Assembly: GCA_041648755.1 (NCBI GenBank)
Contig: JBAZOJ010000062.1
Span: 1-15,498 of the forward strand
Source of the DNA: JBAZOJ01 sp041648755
GTDB lineage: Bacteria; Planctomycetota; B143-G9
DNA: 15,498 nt
Direction of reading: 5' to 3'
Shown here: positions 13,930-15,498 of the stretch, piece after piece
Position numbering within the stretch: the first letter of the stretch is position 1
Layout: every line of letters starts with the position of its first letter
Notes under the pieces: model-generated
Database searches by the model: none
The model's input: the letters and a program-made list of their open reading frames with translations, nothing else
Told to the model about the DNA's origin: nothing
Translations under genes and position numbers: made by a program

Positions 13930-15068
13930 AATCCGTCTGCATCCTCGGCGTAACCGGCTCTATAGGCCAGAACTCACTGGACGTCATCGCACGGCATTCC
14001 GACCGATTCCAGGTCCACTCCGTAAGCGCAAGGCGCCGCTGGCGCGAAGCCGCGCAGGCCGCGACCGCACACCGTGCCAAATTCCTCTGCATCACGGATG
14101 CGGATGCATATGCCGAGGCCCGGAAGAATCTCTCCGCGCCTCCGTTCGAGCTTGTTTGGGGCGAGGATGCCCAGAATGCCCTGGCGGCAGATCCCTCCGT
14201 GGATATCGTCATCTCGGCGATTGTCGGAGCTGCCGCATTGCGCTCAACCCTGGCCGCCGTCAAGGCGGGCAAACGGGTGGCGCTGGCCAACAAGGAAGCC
14301 CTTGTCATGGCGGGGGAGATGGTCAACGCCGCGGCAATTGAATCCGGCGCCGAAATCCTGCCCGTGGACAGCGAGCATAGCGCGATCTTCCAATGCCTTG
14401 GCGGACGCCGGGCAGACTATGTCCACCGCCTGGTTCTTACCGCTTCAGGCGGCCCCTTCCGCAAGACTCCCGCGGACCGTTTCGCGTCCCTGACCCCCGC
14501 CGATGCGCTGAACCATCCTGTCTGGTCGATGGGCGCCAAGATCACCATTGACTCGGCCACGATGTTCAACAAGGCGCTCGAAGTCATCGAGGCGCATTTC
14601 CTTTTCGGAATGCCGTACGACCGCATAGAAGTGCTGGTTCATCCGCAGAGCATCGTGCATTCGATGGTCGAATTCACGGATGGCTCGGTCATCGCGCAAA
14701 TGGGTCTGCCGGATATGCGCCTGCCGATCCAGCTCGCGCTCACCTGGCCCGAACGAATACCGGGCAACGGGAGTCGTCTGGATTTGGCGAAGACCGGAAG
14801 CCTGTCCTTCGAGAGCGTGGACGAATCACGCTTCCCGTCCCTGCGAATCGGCCGCGAGGCTGCCCGGCTGGGCGGGACAGCGCCCGCGGTGTTGAACGCG
14901 GCCAACGAAACCGCAGTCGCCCGCTTCCTGAAAGGCGAGGTCGGATTCCAAAAGATCTTTACAATTGTCTCGGATGTACTGTCGAGGATCCCGCATGGCC
15001 GCGCGGACAGCCTCGATGCGATTTTTGAAGCAGACCGCCGGGCGCGCGAGGAGGCCCTGATAATATGA
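13926..15068 (+). CDS. dxr: 1-deoxy-D-xylulose 5-phosphate reductoisomerase (Dxr/IspC)
   Basis: Catalyses the first committed MEP step, NADPH-dependent rearrangement of DXP to MEP. From the GTG at 13926 the protein is 380 residues, the usual size. The NADPH-binding loop reads GVTGSIGQNSLDV (8-20), with Val where most have Ser. ANKEALV (121-127) is intact. The metal ligands are Asp148 and Glu150 (PVDSEHSAIFQC) and Glu219 (NKALEVIEA). SGGPFR (174-179) and the late AANETAVARFL segment (325-335) also match. The GTG shares bases with the gspJ stop (GTGA); longer in-frame starts would lie inside gspJ. The next gene starts at the overlapping ATGA. Confidence 0.97.
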   Translation: MKSVCILGVTGSIGQNSLDVIARHSDRFQVHSVSARRRWREAAQAATAHRAKFLCITDADAYAEARKNLSAPPFELVWGEDAQNALAADPSVDIVISAIVGAAALRSTLAAVKAGKRVALANKEALVMAGEMVNAAAIESGAEILPVDSEHSAIFQCLGGRRADYVHRLVLTASGGPFRKTPADRFASLTPADALNHPVWSMGAKITIDSATMFNKALEVIEAHFLFGMPYDRIEVLVHPQSIVHSMVEFTDGSVIAQMGLPDMRLPIQLALTWPERIPGNGSRLDLAKTGSLSFESVDESRFPSLRIGREAARLGGTAPAVLNAANETAVARFLKGEVGFQKIFTIVSDVLSRIPHGRADSLDAIFEADRRAREEALII

Positions 15069-15498
15069 CATTCCTTTACGTCATCACCATCGTCATCGCC
15101 TTCACTCTCATCATCGTCATCCACGAACTTGGCCACTTCATCGCGGGCAAGCTGTTCAACTTCCGCATCGAGGTCTTTTCCATCGGCATGGGCAAGCGCA
15201 TGTGGGGAATCACCAGGGGGGAGACCGACTATCGAATCTCGATGATCCCCGTCGGCGGATTCGTCGCATTTGGCGGCATTTCCGACACCGAAGGCCCCGC
15301 CGAGACCGGCGACCCCAGGGATATGCCCAACCGCCCCGTATGGCAGAGAATGATCGTGATCTTCGCGGGCCCCTTGATGAATCTTGTCAGCGGCCTTATT
15401 CTTGCCGTTATCATCTTTGCCATCGGCGCCCAGTTCACCAGCGCACAGATCGGTGCTGTCAACCCTGCCTCCCCCGCAGCCGTGGCAGGCATCAAGGT
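15065..15498 (+). CDS. rseP: Site-2 intramembrane metalloprotease RseP (partial, C-terminus off window)
   Basis: The first 144 codons of a membrane zinc protease that cleaves transmembrane segments, for example anti-sigma factors or signal-peptide remnants. The N-terminal membrane helix (about 2-20) ends in the catalytic HELGH (20-24). A segment reading RISMIPVGGFVAFGG (57-71) follows, as in RseP/RasP. A second helix begins FAGPLMNLVSGL (100-111), the conserved GPLMN core. The start of a PDZ domain is visible at about 128-144 (IGAVNPASPAAVAGI). GAGGAGG at 15048-15054 is a good ribosome site inside dxr, and the ATG overlaps the dxr stop by 4 bases. dxr-rseP adjacency is widespread in bacteria. 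Confidence 0.95.
   Translation, partial: MTFLYVITIVIAFTLIIVIHELGHFIAGKLFNFRIEVFSIGMGKRMWGITRGETDYRISMIPVGGFVAFGGISDTEGPAETGDPRDMPNRPVWQRMIVIFAGPLMNLVSGLILAVIIFAIGAQFTSAQIGAVNPASPAAVAGIK

Overview
This window looks like chromosomal DNA of a Gram-negative (diderm) bacterium. It encodes an outer-membrane secretin, four class III pseudopilins and two enzymes of the MEP isoprenoid pathway. Coding is dense, third codon positions are GC-rich, and start/stop overlaps are frequent. A FHA-GAF-HD-GYP protein and a secreted protein with Ig-like repeats sit beside an unusual mix of housekeeping and type II secretion (T2SS) genes. That mix hints at an environmental, poorly sampled lineage (PVC/FCB-like or a candidate phylum) rather than a model proteobacterium. 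The taxonomic guess is weak and rests on no search.

Layout. (1) Positions 1-1640, minus strand: the first 546 codons of a large secreted protein, cut by the left window edge. It has a signal peptide, a nidogen-like N-terminal region, a proline hinge and at least three Ig-like repeats. (2) Positions 1641-1840: a compact divergent control region. Two back-to-back sigma70-type promoters face away from each other; both have a 16-bp spacer and a TACAAT -10 box. (3) Positions 1841-15498, plus strand: one uninterrupted run of twelve co-directional genes: lysS, a FHA-GAF-HD-GYP protein, an endonuclease III-family glycosylase, ispG, gspD, gspE, gspF, gspG, gspH, gspI, gspJ, dxr, then rseP, which is cut by the right edge. 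The largest gap in the run is 36 bp. Eight of the twelve junctions overlap (TAATG, TGATG, ATGA, GTGA or 11 bp), so translational coupling and at least partly shared transcription are likely.

How the genes may work together. gspDEFGHIJ supply the secretin, ATPase, platform protein and pseudopilins of a T2SS. No gspC, gspK, gspL, gspM or prepilin peptidase is present here. This block lies between ispG and dxr, two MEP-pathway genes that in many bacteria sit close together with rseP. The lysS, nth, ispG, dxr and rseP products are housekeeping functions: tRNA charging, base-excision repair, isoprenoid precursors and intramembrane proteolysis. The FHA-GAF-HD-GYP protein would look like a cyclic-di-GMP phosphodiesterase, but it has lost phosphothreonine-binding positions in its FHA domain, and in its HD-GYP domain both the GYP signature (GLP) and one predicted metal-ligand Asp (Asn). 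The divergent secreted protein is a plausible but unproven T2SS substrate.

I see no tRNA, rRNA, CRISPR array, insertion sequence or transcription terminator. The most notable points are the degenerate signalling protein, the T2SS block lodged inside a MEP-gene context, its missing components, and the matched divergent promoters.
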